From the NCBI RefSeq assembly GCF_030269925.1, contig NC_085112.1:4217501-4281500 (forward strand): a DNA stretch of 64,000 nucleotides, read 5' to 3'. The position numbers and the translations under genes were made by a program. This stretch comes from Bombyx mori. Lineage: Eukaryota; Arthropoda; Insecta; Lepidoptera; Bombycidae. The notes under the pieces are model-generated. The model saw nothing but the letters and a program-made list of their open reading frames with translations, was not told the DNA's origin and searched no databases. This document shows positions 21,087 through 32,206 of the stretch, piece after piece (position 1 is the first letter of the stretch; every line of letters starts with the position of its first letter).

Positions 21087-22392
21087 CCTAGTCAGGTCAT
21101 AAGTATTGTCACACAGTAAAAACTTTTCTTTTAGAATGCTGGCCACAAAAAAGTTTATTGAATTCGAATTTCGAATTGTTCATGAAAATAAAAATGTATA
21201 CTTTTAGAATTTTACTCATTTTTAAATATGGAGTGGACGCTTAAAGAAGACCGTGTTGCAGTTATTGCGTTGCATCGTTGCGGTTACGCGGCAATTCAAA
21301 TTTTTAACATACTGACAAATTTGAATATAACCAAAAGATTCGTTTATCGTACCATCAAACGATACAATGAAGACTCTAGTGTAGATGACAGGTCAAGAAG
21401 TGTCGCCCTCGGTCTGTTAGGACTCCAGCAGTGATAAAAGCTGTGAAGGCGCGAATTCAAAGAAATCCCAAACGTAAGCAGAAACTGTTGGCCCTTCAGA
21501 TGGGGTTAAGCAGAACCACGGTGAAAAGGGTGTTAAATGAAGACTTAGGGCTTCGGACATATCGAAGAAAAACAGGACATCGTTTGAATGCTCGTCTAAT
21601 GGACCTGAGACTGAAGAAATGCCGCGCTTTGTTGAAGCGGTACGCGGGAAAAAAACATCGGGAAATTCCTTTTTTGGATGAAAAAATTTTTACCGTAGAA
21701 GAGAGCTACAACAAACAAAATGATAAGGTGTACGCACACAGTAGTGAAGAAGCGAGCAACCGTATTCCGCGTGTCCAACGAGGTCATTTTCCATCCTCGC
21801 TCATGGTATGGTTGGGAGTTTCTTATTGGGGCTTAACAGAGGTACATTTTTGTGAGAAAGGTGTAAAAACGAATGCAGTTGTGTATCAAAATACAGTCCT
21901 GACGAACCTTGTGGAACCTGTTTCTCATTCCATGTTCAATAACAGGCACTGGGTATTCCAACAAGATTCGGCGCCAGCTCATAGAGCGAAGAGCACACAA
22001 GACTGGCTGGCGGCGCCTGAAATCGACTTCATCCGGCAGGAAGACTGGCCCTCCTCCAGTCCAGATTTGAATCCGTTAGATTACAAGATATGGCAACACT
22101 TGGAGGAAAAGGCGTGCTCAAAGCCTCATCCCAATTTGGAGTCACTCAAGACATCCTTGATTAAGGCAGCCGCCGATATTGACATGGACCTCGTTCGTGC
22201 TGCGATAGACGACTGGCCGCGCAGATTGAAGGCCTGTATTCAAAATCACGGAGGTCATTTTGAATAAACTTTAGTGTCATAAGAATCTATGTTTTGTTAA
22301 GTTTATTTTGGTATATGAATGGTTACATAATGAATAAACTTGTTTCAATTATTTTACATTAAACATGTGACAGAATTTATGACCTGACTAGG
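21087..22392 (+). mobile_element. mariner element (maT/mori type), complete with TIRs
   Basis: 1306 bp with ~27-bp terminal inverted repeats (CCTAGTCAGGTCATAA...TGTCACA; 24/27 matching), flanked by TA at 21085-21086 and 22393-22394. Contains one transposase gene with a single frameshift. TIRs, TA target site and catalytic spacing all agree with a DD37D mariner. Confidence 0.9.
21228..22267 (+). pseudogene. mariner transposase, one frameshift
   Basis: Cut-and-paste DNA transposase. N-terminal HTH region from MEWTLKEDRVAVIALHRCGY to SSVDDRSRS in one frame, then from about 21395 the next frame (RPRSVRTPAVIKAVKARIQ...) to the stop at 22265-22267; together about 346 residues, the usual mariner size. 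Catalytic residues are present: FLDEKIF, VFQQDSAPAH and DWPSSSPDLNPLDYKIW. The second Asp to the Asp of PLDY spans 37 residues, giving D,D37D, the spacing known for maT/mori mariners. An apparent one-base insertion in GTCAAGAAGTGTCGCCCTCG disrupts the linker between the HTH and catalytic domains, so this copy is inactive unless translation shifts frame. TIRs are intact, so it could still be moved in trans. Confidence 0.9.
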
Positions 22393-22394
22393 TA

Positions 22395-22910
22395 TATATA
22401 TGTTCAAAGATACTCCTTACTTCAAATAAGAATTTGTTCCAACATACTACAAAATGTAGCACACAGCGTTAGAATGTAAAAGATTTTATTAATGCTTATT
22501 CATAAATCATATTATTCATATTGCTTAAATACATCGTGTTAAAGATTTGATTTGGTAATTACATTTTTTCTTGGCTTTCCTATCTTAAAATTCATCAAAA
22601 TATAATATGATGGAAAAAATCTAACCTACATAGTTATTCAAATTTATGTTATTAAACGTTAGTAATAACATCTATGGCATTTTTTTTGAAAACCATTGGT
22701 AAGTTCGCTCTTAGTTCAGTAGTAAAACAAAGGCTTGAGCAAAAGCAGGTATTCATTTCGCTTAACACAGCTTATTCAAGATATTACTAATTTAATAAGT
22801 CTTGTTAAGACTAAGGACTCGTTTGTATAGGAGCGGCCAGAGTTCAGTTATATCGGCGTGTTGATGGGACAATGTTTGGAAACATTATGATTTAATGTCG
22901 TGTTATATGT
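22395..22910. other. unassigned sequence
   Basis: AT-rich; nothing recognised. Confidence 0.3.
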
Positions 22911-23152
22911 TACTGGTGGTAGGAAGTCTTGTGGGTCCGTACGGGTGGGTACCAATCGCCGTACCTATTTCTGTCATAAAGCAGTAATGCATTTTAGTTT
23001 TAAGGCTTGGACAGCTGTTGTACTGTGAAATTTGAGAACTTAGAACTCCTGTCTCGAGGCGGGTGGCGGCATTTAAGTTGTAGATATCTATGGGCTGTGG
23101 TAATCACTTAACACTAGCCGTTGGCTCGTCCACCCATTTAAGCAATAAAAAA
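22911..23152 (+). mobile_element. Bm1 SINE, diverged
   Basis: Recognisable Bm1 body (ACTGGTGGTAGGAAGTC ... CCATTTAAGCAATAAAAAAA) with many substitutions. Confidence 0.8.
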
Positions 23153-24130
23153 AATCTACTATCACATTTCGCTATTCCTGGCCTTTTAATGTAGCTGACG
23201 TGGCACTTTCATGAACTATTATTACGTTGTCTTTATAAGTATTTTAATCTTTAACAAAGCTCGTCCTTAAGTTAGTAGTTTAATTACAAATCGCCCCGCT
23301 AATGCACAGCTTCGTTTTTGAACGCGTCCTAAGTTTCTGTGAGCTGGCAAGAGATTAAGTCCTGCTTTGACACTAAGATCGGGGTATATAGTTGAAATTT
23401 AGTACTTAAGTACTCAGGAGCTGATTGTACAATACGCTTTGATGTCTGATTATCTAGTCAGATGGCGATTTGACGGTCAGTCGTCAAAGAGAACGGGGCC
23501 GCGGGGCTTTGAGTTAGTATTCAATTAATATTAATTTAGTTTTAGTATTTGTAGATAATTAGGTATTCATTTATAAGGCTATAAGACTAATCTCCAACAG
23601 TTATTTAAATATGAGATTTACTTAAAAATTTGCTTAATTATTCGTTATATTTCTCTTCAATATTCGATTTGTTATTTTCTAATTTTTTTAAGAGTATTTG
23701 TTGTCATAAATCTTGTAATTGAAAATTAAAATCTATTTTATTATATTATTATTATGCAAGATCGAGGGATTGCTGATCAATAGCCTTTGCAGTAGGCACT
23801 TGGAAGGAGAAAAAATAAAATAAAAAATGTAATGGTATAAAATGTATATATATAATGATAGTTATGTGTTAGATTTTTTAAGTCACTAACATAGATATAA
23901 GTAATTACTACTAACAAAATGTTATGGTTTTAAAAAAAAACTGAAATAAAGTATTAATAATAATAATAATTATTATTTCTTAGTAAAGCCAGTTGTTTTC
24001 GAACAAATGTGCAAATTATGTCAAATATAAAATTTTAATCGATTTATTTTGCATGGCATCTGCTGCAATCTGATAAACACAATACGCACAAAGAAGTTTG
24101 CACTATTAGATTATCCTATATAGAATCTTC
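23153..24130. other. unassigned sequence
   Basis: AT-rich, with a short TAATAATAATAATTATTATT tract near 23.96 kb. No gene found. Confidence 0.3.
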
Positions 24131-24262
24131 TTTTTTTTTTTTTTTTTTATTGCCTTTGTAGGCAGACGGGCATACAGCCCACCTGATGGTGAGTGGTTAC
24201 CGTCGCCCATGGACTTCAGCAATGCAAGGGGCAGAGCCAAGTCGCTGCCTACCGAAAAGTAG
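24131..24262 (-). mobile_element. LINE 3' end (GTAGGCAGCGG family)
   Basis: Reverse complement: GGTAGGCAGCGACTTGGCTC, GTCCATGGGCGACGGTAACC, CACCATCAGGTGGGC, TCTGCCTACAAAGGCAATAA, polyA. Only the 3' terminus is present. Confidence 0.75.
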
Positions 24263-24316
24263 TAGTAGCTCTGTAGTTATATTAGTAGTTAAAAGAGAAT
24301 GCGTACAAAATGAATT

Positions 24317-24825
24317 CGTCGTGGTCTAAAGGATTAGAAGCCCGATGCATTCGTATCGAGCGATGTGACTGTGCCGGTTTTCGAACAACGCTGACAGATA
24401 TCAAATTTTCTAACGAAATACGTGCTTAACAAATGTTCACGAATGACTTCCACGGTGAATGAAAGACGTCGTGAATAAAAAATCAAACCCGCAAAAATTA
24501 TAACTTGCGTAGTCACTGGTGGTAGTGACCCGGTCCGTTGCCTCCATTGACCGGGTAGGTATCCGTAAATGGATTCCCCGGCGTTAAAAAAAAGAGCGCC
24601 TTGTGAGCCCGCACGGGTAGGACTACCAAACTGCCCATTACTGCCATTAAGCAATAATGCGTTTTGGTTTGAAGGGTGGGGCAGCTGTTGTACTATAACA
24701 CTGAGACGGACGACTCATGTCTCAAAGTGGGTGCCGGCTTTTACGTTGTAGATGTCTATGCGCTCCTTCACCCACTTAACCTCAAGTAGACCGTGAGCTT
24801 CGTCTATTGATTAAATTGAACGAAA
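24317..24825 (+). mobile_element. Bm1 SINE, full length but old
   Basis: Has the tRNA-like head (CGTCGTGGTCTAAAGGATTA, A-box region), the middle (GACTTCCACGGTGAATGAAA, AAATCAAACCCGCAAAA) and the body to about 24825. Many changes and small insertions. Confidence 0.8.
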
Positions 24826-26369
24826 CAGGCATTTATTTCCTAAACGCATATTGTTCATGGTACATATTTAATTAATTAAGAAATAGTTTCTTATTTATAT
24901 TAGGTATTGTACAAGTTTGATCTTTACACAACGAGCATTGACTACGGTACTCTATGAAAAAAATCGCTTACTACGCAATCTGCTCTCGGTCGACCGATTT
25001 AGAAAAAGGCGACAGTAGAAAACTCCCGTTTTCCGTGTTTCGCGCATGGCTTGACGGTAACGTGCGTGAACTGTGCAAATTGTGCTAGTTACCGCTTTGT
25101 GTAAGCTGGACATCGCAATAAAATATATTACAGGCGTGGTACGATTAAACTGTACGATTAACTTTCGTTTTTTATTATCATTAATTTGGGAAGTCGTATA
25201 TTTAAATATTTTAGAAGCTCACCAGAAAACGCACGATGACTATTTTCGTTGACTTTCTACTAACGAATAATCGGTAAGTACTGTCTATGGAATTAAAAAA
25301 AAAAACTTTTGTATTGTTGAAAACATTCAGTCACCAATTATATAGTATAAATACAATTAAGTTAACTTAGAGGAATGGTTACAGAATTTTAAAGTAGGAC
25401 TTAGGCAGATGCTCATAGGGCGTCGGTACTTTTGTCAGTACCTATACCGGATATTGAGCCTGATGTTGAAATGCCACCAGTGAAACTACCACATGTATAT
25501 AATAGCCAAGCAAATGTTATTTGCTCGCCCAGCTTAAGAAAGACAACGTAATGCGATCAGTAAAAGCAGCCCTCTCTCATTTCCACCGTTACGGCTATGC
25601 TTCTTCTCAACCCTGTTACTCTTGACAGAGTGGTTGTGTTATGTAGGATGGACGAGCAGACTTGACGCGTCTCATGATGTCCCAGCATTAATCCCTGCTC
25701 GAGGCCATTCTATTGCACTCATTTAGGGGACTTCCCACTTTAGTTTTAATTTTAAAACTTGTCGAAAAAATCCACCATCCGAGACTGTACTGTAGAAAAC
25801 AGACGCTGCTTGATGCCGAGCTCTTCAAGTATCGAGATATTTGTACGAAACTTGGTCCACGAAAGTCCAAGCTTTCAATCAAGCATCACATCTCCAGGCT
25901 ATATTACCCACAGATACAGAGGAGTGAAGTATAAATTTTGAGCTGGAACCTGCCGTTTAAATGAGCCCGGTTTTCTTGTTACCTAGAAACTTACGGTACC
26001 TACGTTTCTACTTAGAAACCAATGAACAGGCCAAAGAACAGAATATCTTAGTGCTCTGTGGTTTTGCGTAAGATCAACAGGCCATACTCTACGGATCCGA
26101 ATTCTTTTTTCACAGTGTCTAATCACAAAATTCCACTATACGCAGTTTCCCATACCGACAGATGTTACATTTCGAAACCTAAATACAGTATTAGGATGTT
26201 TTGGTGTCTGAAGGTCATATCAGAAGGTATATCTAAATGGCGCAAGTGTGAGAAGATTTCTTAACAATAGTTCGATGAGTTTGCGTAATAAGTACTTAAG
26301 AGTTATATTATAAATATTGTTTTGTTCGAAACCTTATATTTAGTTCTATTAAATCTTATACCTTTAAAC
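24826..26369. other. unassigned sequence
   Basis: About 1.5 kb. A slightly GC-richer part (25.4-26.0 kb) has short frames on both strands but no recognisable domain, splice structure or repeat. Confidence 0.3.
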
Positions 26370-26545
26370 GAGCAATTCTTGTATATATATAATCTGAATC
26401 TCGGAAACGACTCCAACGATTTTCATAAAATTTAGTATACGGGGGATTTCGGGGGCGATAAATCGATCTAGCTACGATTTATTTTCAGAAAATGTTGTTT
26501 TATTCGTGTTTTCAATAATCAACTCTTCCCGACATCGATTGGCGA
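26370..26545 (+). repeat. transposon-end-like repeat
   Basis: CTGAATCTCGGAAACGACTC, CAACGATTTTCATAAAATTT, GGGGGCGATAAATCGATCTA: a widespread lepidopteran non-autonomous element end as I recognise it. Boundaries uncertain. Confidence 0.35.
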
Positions 26546-26699
26546 ATAATAATACTATTTTTCTTAATTGAGGGCAACTAATCGCTTTAAAGACACAACA
26601 AGATGGCGTTATCAAAAAAAATCATCTAGTTTTATTATTAAGCAAATATTCGATATCGCCAGTTTGCAGTATTTAGTACAAGCTTGTTTATTTTTGCCA

Positions 26700-26866
26700 C
26701 AAAACAATCAAATTAAAATGAAGGATGGGGCAAATGCTACCCACTACAATTAAGACTTCGACTGTCTCAAGATTCGTGGCGTTTACGTAGTGTCACGGGC
26801 TCTAGTAAATACTTAACATCAGGTGAGACGTGAGCTTAGACTCTGATGTAAACAATAAAAATTATA
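26700..26866 (+). mobile_element. Bm1 SINE, very degraded
   Basis: GTGGCGTTTACGTAGTGTCA, CTTAACATCAGGTGAGACGT and a TAAACAATAAAAAT tail follow the Bm1 3' half at low identity. Confidence 0.55.
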
Positions 26867-27827
26867 ATTTACAATTAAATGAAACGAAATATCAACAGTG
26901 GTCTACAAACAGTATTCAGTCAAAAGATCTTTAGTTTTAACTTTTGTACTCATTTCTCAATTCTGAGAAACAAACAATTCGTTGAGTAATTAGAGTAGGT
27001 AATATAAACATCTATTTAATTTGAATTCGCTGAATTCTGTTTTGTTGTAAAATAAATTCTTCGAAATTAGAAATTAGTTGTCTCAATTTCTTTGAGAGTT
27101 TTATTTGCAGAATCTCTTTGTACTTAAATGCGAGAATACGGCCGCGATGTAATACGAACTCTGGAATGATAGAATATAATGTACGTCACTTTTTGAACAA
27201 ATCTTTATCATGATCTTTTCTTTATACGAGCAGGTCTGACTATCAATTAGAATATACCGGTAAATGACCTCGATGGGTAAAGGAACCGGTAGGTAGTTCA
27301 CTTCACTATTACAAAACAAAACGAAAATACGGAGACAAGTCCCCACGGCCATCTGGCCGCAAATGTTTGTGCAATGTATAATGAGAACCATAAAATATAC
27401 GTTTAAATATTTACATAGAGATATTACGCGAACAAATCCTACTGTAGTAGTGTTATCTTTAACAAATTTACTACTCAATTATAACTTTAAATACTGGCAG
27501 TAAAGTGTGCTGTAATTCTATCCGGGTTCTATCATTCTGTCAATCTAAAAATCATGATAAGAGCCCGTTAAATAATAGTGTTTGTAATGGTTACTTTTCG
27601 GACCTTGTATATATTCATACTTATTGTGGAAACATCGTAAGAGAGATTCAGGCATCCAACAAATATTTCGTGCTCTATGACAGCTACCCGGTATATCACT
27701 CTCCTCAGAGACCGGAGACCGTGTCGTTAAGTTAGCGATGTACGTGCTGAGATTAACTTGTAAGTGTCAGTGACGATTGAATTCTTCGTTGAGTCGTGAG
27801 TGAGTTGAATGAAAGATTATGTTCTAT
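26867..27827. other. unassigned sequence
   Basis: Includes a 125-codon minus-strand open frame (27101-27478) with no recognisable domain, hydrophobic and AT-biased; judged chance. No other feature. Confidence 0.3.
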
Positions 27828-27838
27828 GGTATCTACCC

Positions 27839-28095
27839 ACCGAGAGGGCTGGTGGTCGTGGCGCCGACGACCGCCGGTCCGGCGTCCCGAGAGGGAGGGT
27901 GATGGGAGAGATGTGCTCCGCACTAAACGCTTCACTTTCCTCCCTTTGCCTCTTCATGAATTCTGTCTCATGCGAGGTTTGGAAGTTGGTTGTTGAGCAA
28001 CAGGAGGTTTGAGTCAGTTCGACTCTGACATGCTCCGCCCTCCATCCCCAGTGGAGGGCGGAAGACCGGTGATTTCCTCCTGACCAAAAAAAAAA
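27839..28095 (+). mobile_element. 5'-truncated non-LTR retrotransposon (R1-like 3' end), 257 bp
   Basis: Flanked by a perfect 11-bp target duplication GGTATCTACCC (27828-27838 and 28096-28106) and ending in A10. GC-rich, unlike its surroundings. Near the 3' end is a perfect hairpin CCGCCCTCCA-tccccag-TGGAGGGCGG followed by GATTTCCTCC. A similar arrangement ends the R1-clade copy at 38.5-39.06 kb. Coding remnants upstream are too short to assign. Confidence 0.75.
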
Positions 28096-28189
28096 GGTAT
28101 CTACCCGCTACAGAAATACTTTTGTTCTCAAGCATCATTAGATAAGTAGCCTCCGGTTTGGTGCCCTTACTTAATATTACTTTACTTCA

Positions 28190-28423
28190 TTTTACCGGTG
28201 GTAGAACCTCTTGTGAGGCTCGCGGGTAGGTACCACCACCCTGCCTATTTCGGGGGTAGGTTTCGAAGGGAAGGGCAGCCGTTATAACTATACCTGGGAC
28301 CTTAGAACTTATATCCCAAGGTGGATGGCGCATTTACGTCGTACATGTCTATGAGCTCCAGTAACCACTTAACACCAGGTGGGCTGTAAGCTCGTCCACC
28401 CGTCTAAGCAATAAAAAGAAAAA
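28190..28423 (+). mobile_element. Bm1 SINE (5'-truncated)
   Basis: Bm1 body with an internal deletion of the GCAGTAATGCG segment; tail CCGTCTAAGCAATAAAAA. Confidence 0.85.
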
Positions 28424-29095
28424 TCAAAAAAGAGGTCGATTAGACATATGAGTGTGCATATAACAGCTTGCATTTGTTAAAACCGAATTAAATTAAAGCG
28501 TAACAAAACACCCTCATTAATAAAACCAAAAGCTTAGAAAAGTTTTTCGGTATCACACCGCTTTTCTTAATTTAGTGCAAACCAGTATAAATTTCATCTT
28601 TATTTATTACGTCACTGAAACCCCTATACCTAGGTTCCGCCTACAAGCCTATATCTTTTCAGCTGAGGTGATTTTTCTTTCCGGTCGCGTGCTCTTCTTT
28701 GCGGCATATCTTAAGGAATGAACGCCTTTTCTTGTACCTTGAGCGTCTCAACCGCGGCGAATATATTAAGCGACGCTTCATATAATTGGTCGATTTTTTT
28801 CTCCTTACGTCGAGGCGTCCGCGTCATTATTGGATTTTCAAGTTGCGGAGGCTCAAACGCCTGAATCGATCGAAATTATGTTTCGAATCTCATTTGCAAT
28901 GCCGACTCGTCTGAAACGACTGATCTAAAACGTAAAACCGGAATTGCGGTTTTTGGCTTTTGCCCGAATACCTATTTTGGTGTTTCGTTTTTGTTGTATG
29001 TTTATTCGTCATAATTTTATCACATTCTTTATAATTTCGATACTGAAAATTTATATTATTAAGTAATAGTAAAAGGATTTTCTTAATTTCTTTGT
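28424..29095. other. unassigned sequence
   Basis: A unique stretch with a moderately GC-rich part (28.66-28.95 kb) rich in CGTCG/CGCG words. Possibly a conserved intronic or regulatory block; no exon recognised. Confidence 0.3.
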
Positions 29096-29190
29096 AAGAA
29101 GACGAAGCCTACGGCCCTGGGGGTCTGTGGTTACCGTCGCTCGTGGACGTCAGAAAAGCCAGGGTCACAGCCGAATCGCCTCCTAACAAT
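29096..29190 (-). mobile_element. LINE 3' end (GTAGGCAGCGG family), degraded
   Basis: Plus strand TGGTTACCGTCGCTCGTGGA, then CAGCCGAATCGCCTCC, follows the reverse of that family's 3' terminus at reduced identity. Confidence 0.5.
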
Positions 29191-29751
29191 TGTATTACCA
29201 TTTTGAGAAACAAAAAAAAAACTATATATTTATTTGAGGCATTCCTTAAGACATCGTAGTTATCAAAGTAAACCAGTAGATTTAGAATAGGTTTGAGATA
29301 GTAACGATGAGTTCTGGTGTAGTGGATGATGGTATGAAAAACAATAAAGTCGGTGTTGTTGTTCATATTCTTAGTTTTTAGAACTGGCGTCGGAACAGAT
29401 TTTATGATCGGAATTCTTGAGAATTTAAGCAGAAGTATTCTGTAGAAAAATAATTTCTAGGAAATATTATTCAGAGACGCCAGCCAGTCCAGACCGAAAA
29501 AGTGGGGATCAAATGCGTGCTTTGTATAGCAATTAATATTAGTCAGACTTCCACAGTTTTCGGAATGGATTAAAAAAGTCCTATCAATTAATTAACAGCT
29601 AGACCAAGCTCGACTTTGGCTTTCTTAGTTGACTGCAGATCTTTGGAGTTGAGGTGCCTTGAAAAAAGGGTCCTTTTTTGCAGCGAACAAGTAAAAATTC
29701 GTCTTAGTTTTTTATTTGAACAAGTTTCAATAATTTGCGCTTATATTATAT

Positions 29752-30021
29752 TTTTAGCAACGGCTTAATAATTTGAATAAATAAAAAAAAATACAAAAGT
29801 GGGTTGGAACGATCGACACAGAATATTAAATCTAAGACAAGTGAACGCTGCGCGCGCTTCCAGCAAAAGTGATCCGAGGTGGCGTGATGTCCCCGCTGGT
29901 CGGTCGGTTGCCCCTCCAGATGAGGAGTTGCCCCTCCAGATGACGTCACGAGTCCACGTGAGTGCTCGTCGTCAATGGCTCCGCCCATCGACTTTGACTT
30001 AAGAGGAAGTCGCCTCTAATA
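29752..30021 (-). repeat. LTR (3' LTR in the minus orientation)
   Basis: 270 bp. Contains a doubled TTGCCCCTCCAGATGA unit and CGTCACGAGTCCACGTGAGT. The only difference from the other LTR is GAGGAG versus GACGAG within this doubled unit. A purine-rich stretch (AGGAGAGG) precedes it on the minus strand as a weak polypurine tract. Confidence 0.85.
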
Positions 30022-30384
30022 CGGCCTCTCCTGACTGGTGGACGTCCACGTTCACCTCGATGTCATGACGGTCTTCAATCTCTGACGATGCAGGACTCAC
30101 TGTGTGCACAGCGTTGCTATCGGGGTGTTCTATGATATCGTCATAGAAATAGATTGTTTGCATTACAATCATGATTTTGGTACCATGAACCATTAGTAAA
30201 AGTTAGTAGTTCTTGTGAGCATTTTACATCACATTTCAGTGTGTTCATGTATAGTAGGCTCTTGTTGAGTTACGTTAGATGTACTGACGACACGGCACTG
30301 TTACCATATCGGGTGTATAATATACTGTGAGAGTAAAGTCTGGTTGACATGGCCAAGTTAACATGTCAAGCTAATACACTCGTA

Positions 30385-30803
30385 ACGTGAACTGCGTTAC
30401 CACGTCACACCTTTACGTGAACTTTGTTACCACGTCATAACATATACGTGAACTAGGTTACCACGGTACAACATCTACGTGAACTATGTTACCACGTAAA
30501 TCTCTGCGTGAACTATGTTACCACGTTACAACATCTACGTGAACTATGTTACCACGTAAACCTCTGCGTGAACTATGTTACCACGTTACAACATCTACGT
30601 GAACTACGTTACCACGTAAATCTCTGCGTGAACTATGTTACCACGTTACAACATCTACGTGAACTATGTTACCACGTAAATCTCTGCGTGAACTATGTTA
30701 CCACGTTACAACATCTACGTGAACTATGTTACCACGTAAATCTCTGCGTGAACTATGTTACCACGGTACAACATCTACGTGAACTATGTTACCACGTAAA
30801 TCT
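30385..30803. repeat. 30-bp tandem array (14 units, 60-bp higher-order pairs)
   Basis: Units of the form ACGTGAACTATGTTACCACG alternate between two spacers (TAAATCTCTG and TTACAACATCT), giving a 60-bp higher-order period. Units at the left edge are more diverged. Each unit can form a small stem (GTGAAC against GTTxxCAC). Because the period is divisible by three, it produces a spurious open frame on the plus strand. Confidence 0.9.
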
Positions 30804-30915
30804 AAAGGCATGCAGTCAACCCCAAGAATGTTTGACATTACGCGTCACTGGTGACTCAACTAGTGCCTGAACCCTACGAGGACTCGGCCTAACCTGACCT
30901 CCACCAAAAATTAAA

Positions 30916-31182
30916 TCAACTCGTGAATCTGTAGACTAGCGTTCGCGAGTCAACCAGAGGGCCCATTATGCCCCGTATCATTATTAAAGTTCCGAGTTTG
31001 TCAGTCAGACCTCTGACCATCTTAATACAGAGCAACGATCTCCTGGCGCACTCGACGTATGAGGCAAAGCAATCTGATGCTAATTGCATAGCATTATAAA
31101 GAATATTGGCATACTCTAACTTTCGCGGACACAACGGCTTAAAGTCTTTTACGAAGTTACCCCACGTCCGGTCACTAGACAA
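30916..31182 (-). pseudogene. gag-like fragment (capsid-type region)
   Basis: 88 codons on the minus strand: DRTWGNFVKDFKPLCPRKL, ANILYNAMQ, SYVECARRSLLCIK and a RGLTDKLGTLIMIRGI segment. The order W-x-x-F...F.P....YANxLYxAMQ....YxxxxRxLL..I.GLTD....II.GI is that of Gag proteins of LTR retrotransposons. Structural protein of the intracellular particle. No zinc knuckle or downstream pol seen; the frame ends in unrelated residues. Confidence 0.6.
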
Positions 31183-31710
31183 TCACACGTGTAACCAAGT
31201 ACGCTCATCACTCTTAAGACAGCCCAAAACTCGTGACAAATACTCAGTGCCTTCCCAGTTAAGGATCTAGTCCATTCTACTTCCTTACACAATGTGTGTG
31301 TATGTATTGCACGGCAGGGTAAAACTTAGAAATAAAGTAACCATGAGCTCGATCTGAATTTACGAATCTAAAGGATTCGGTTAACTTCCGTGCTGATGTG
31401 GTAGTTGCCTTTTTATTGTCACAACGCGTGGTGGAACTATTTTACATCTATTCTCAAACGCGGGTACAATCGACACGGCGATGGAACAACACGGCGTCCC
31501 GTTTGCATGATCACCGACCTGGACAGTCGAACTGTTGTCTAATTGACGTATTGATGGAGTGTGCCGACTAGTAACATTTTGAACCCTTCGAATGTTATTT
31601 CCACCCATCGAGACTGAGCATTCAGTCTCCAGCATGTTCTATCGCGTCAATAAAAATAGACCGTAAGGTCGGTTGTGATAAAGTCGTTGAGCTAGTTACT
31701 TGGTGATTTA

Positions 31711-32018
31711 TTACATTTCATAAGAGGGTATCCGACAAAAAAAATCTACTTCGCACCAAGAATCGATATCATTAACGCTGGGGTCAAAATTAGAAATATA
31801 AAAATGGTTCGACCTTACTTTGGACAGTGCACTTAATGCTCCGATGATCCTGTCTGTAGCGTCGTACGCGCGGGACTCTGACGGCGGCGGTGATGTGATT
31901 CCCAACGCCACCACGGGTCCGGCGCCACCACCGTCCGCGGTCGAGGGACGTGCGTCTTCTATCTGCGACCCTAGCGGGCTCGACTCACGCGCAACGTTCA
32001 CATTTGAGTTTTAAGCAA
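31711..32018 (-). pseudogene. gag N-terminal fragment
   Basis: Begins near 32001-32018 (NVARESSPLGSQIEDARPST...) with a Pro/Gly-rich stretch, then LSALSKVRSNHFYISNFDPS and DIDSWCEVD, the pattern just before the capsid domain in insect LTR-element Gag (FDP...ID-SWC). After WCEVD the frame runs into a T-rich junction and stops, so the adjoining capsid part has been deleted or moved; a capsid-type piece reappears at 31182-30916. Confidence 0.55.
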
Positions 32019-32171
32019 TTAAACGCGCCAATATTATTCTCCAATATTGGTCTCGAACATTCGGCGAATGCGAGCGTCCTCCTACCCTGCTTCCAGTTAC
32101 ACGTATATCGGTCATTACGTTGTTAATTTAATGCAAATTTTAAAAATAAACTGTACGCCAGGATAACCCAA

Positions 32172-32199
32172 AAGCGGATAGGGCACAAGCCCTATCCCA
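32172..32199 (-). repeat. hairpin next to the 5' LTR
   Basis: GGATAGGG-CACAAG... with complement CCCTATCC: a perfect 8-bp stem within about 20 bases of the 5' LTR edge, in the leader of the element. In retroelement leaders such stems can serve dimerisation or packaging; that role is inference here. Confidence 0.5.
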
Positions 32200-32206
32200 C
32201 TTCTGA

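Noticed and set aside
27101..27478. 125-codon minus-strand frame
   Set aside because: No recognisable domain, no splice context, AT-rich codon content as in its surroundings; most likely chance.
29752..30021. 67-80 codon frames repeated at two places, looking like duplicated genes
   Set aside because: They lie in the two LTRs and run through U3/R-type sequence. The duplication is the LTR pair.
30508..30870. 120-codon open frame on the plus strand
   Set aside because: It is produced by the 60-bp tandem repeat, whose period is a multiple of three. The protein is just the repeated unit, and the element's coding strand is minus.
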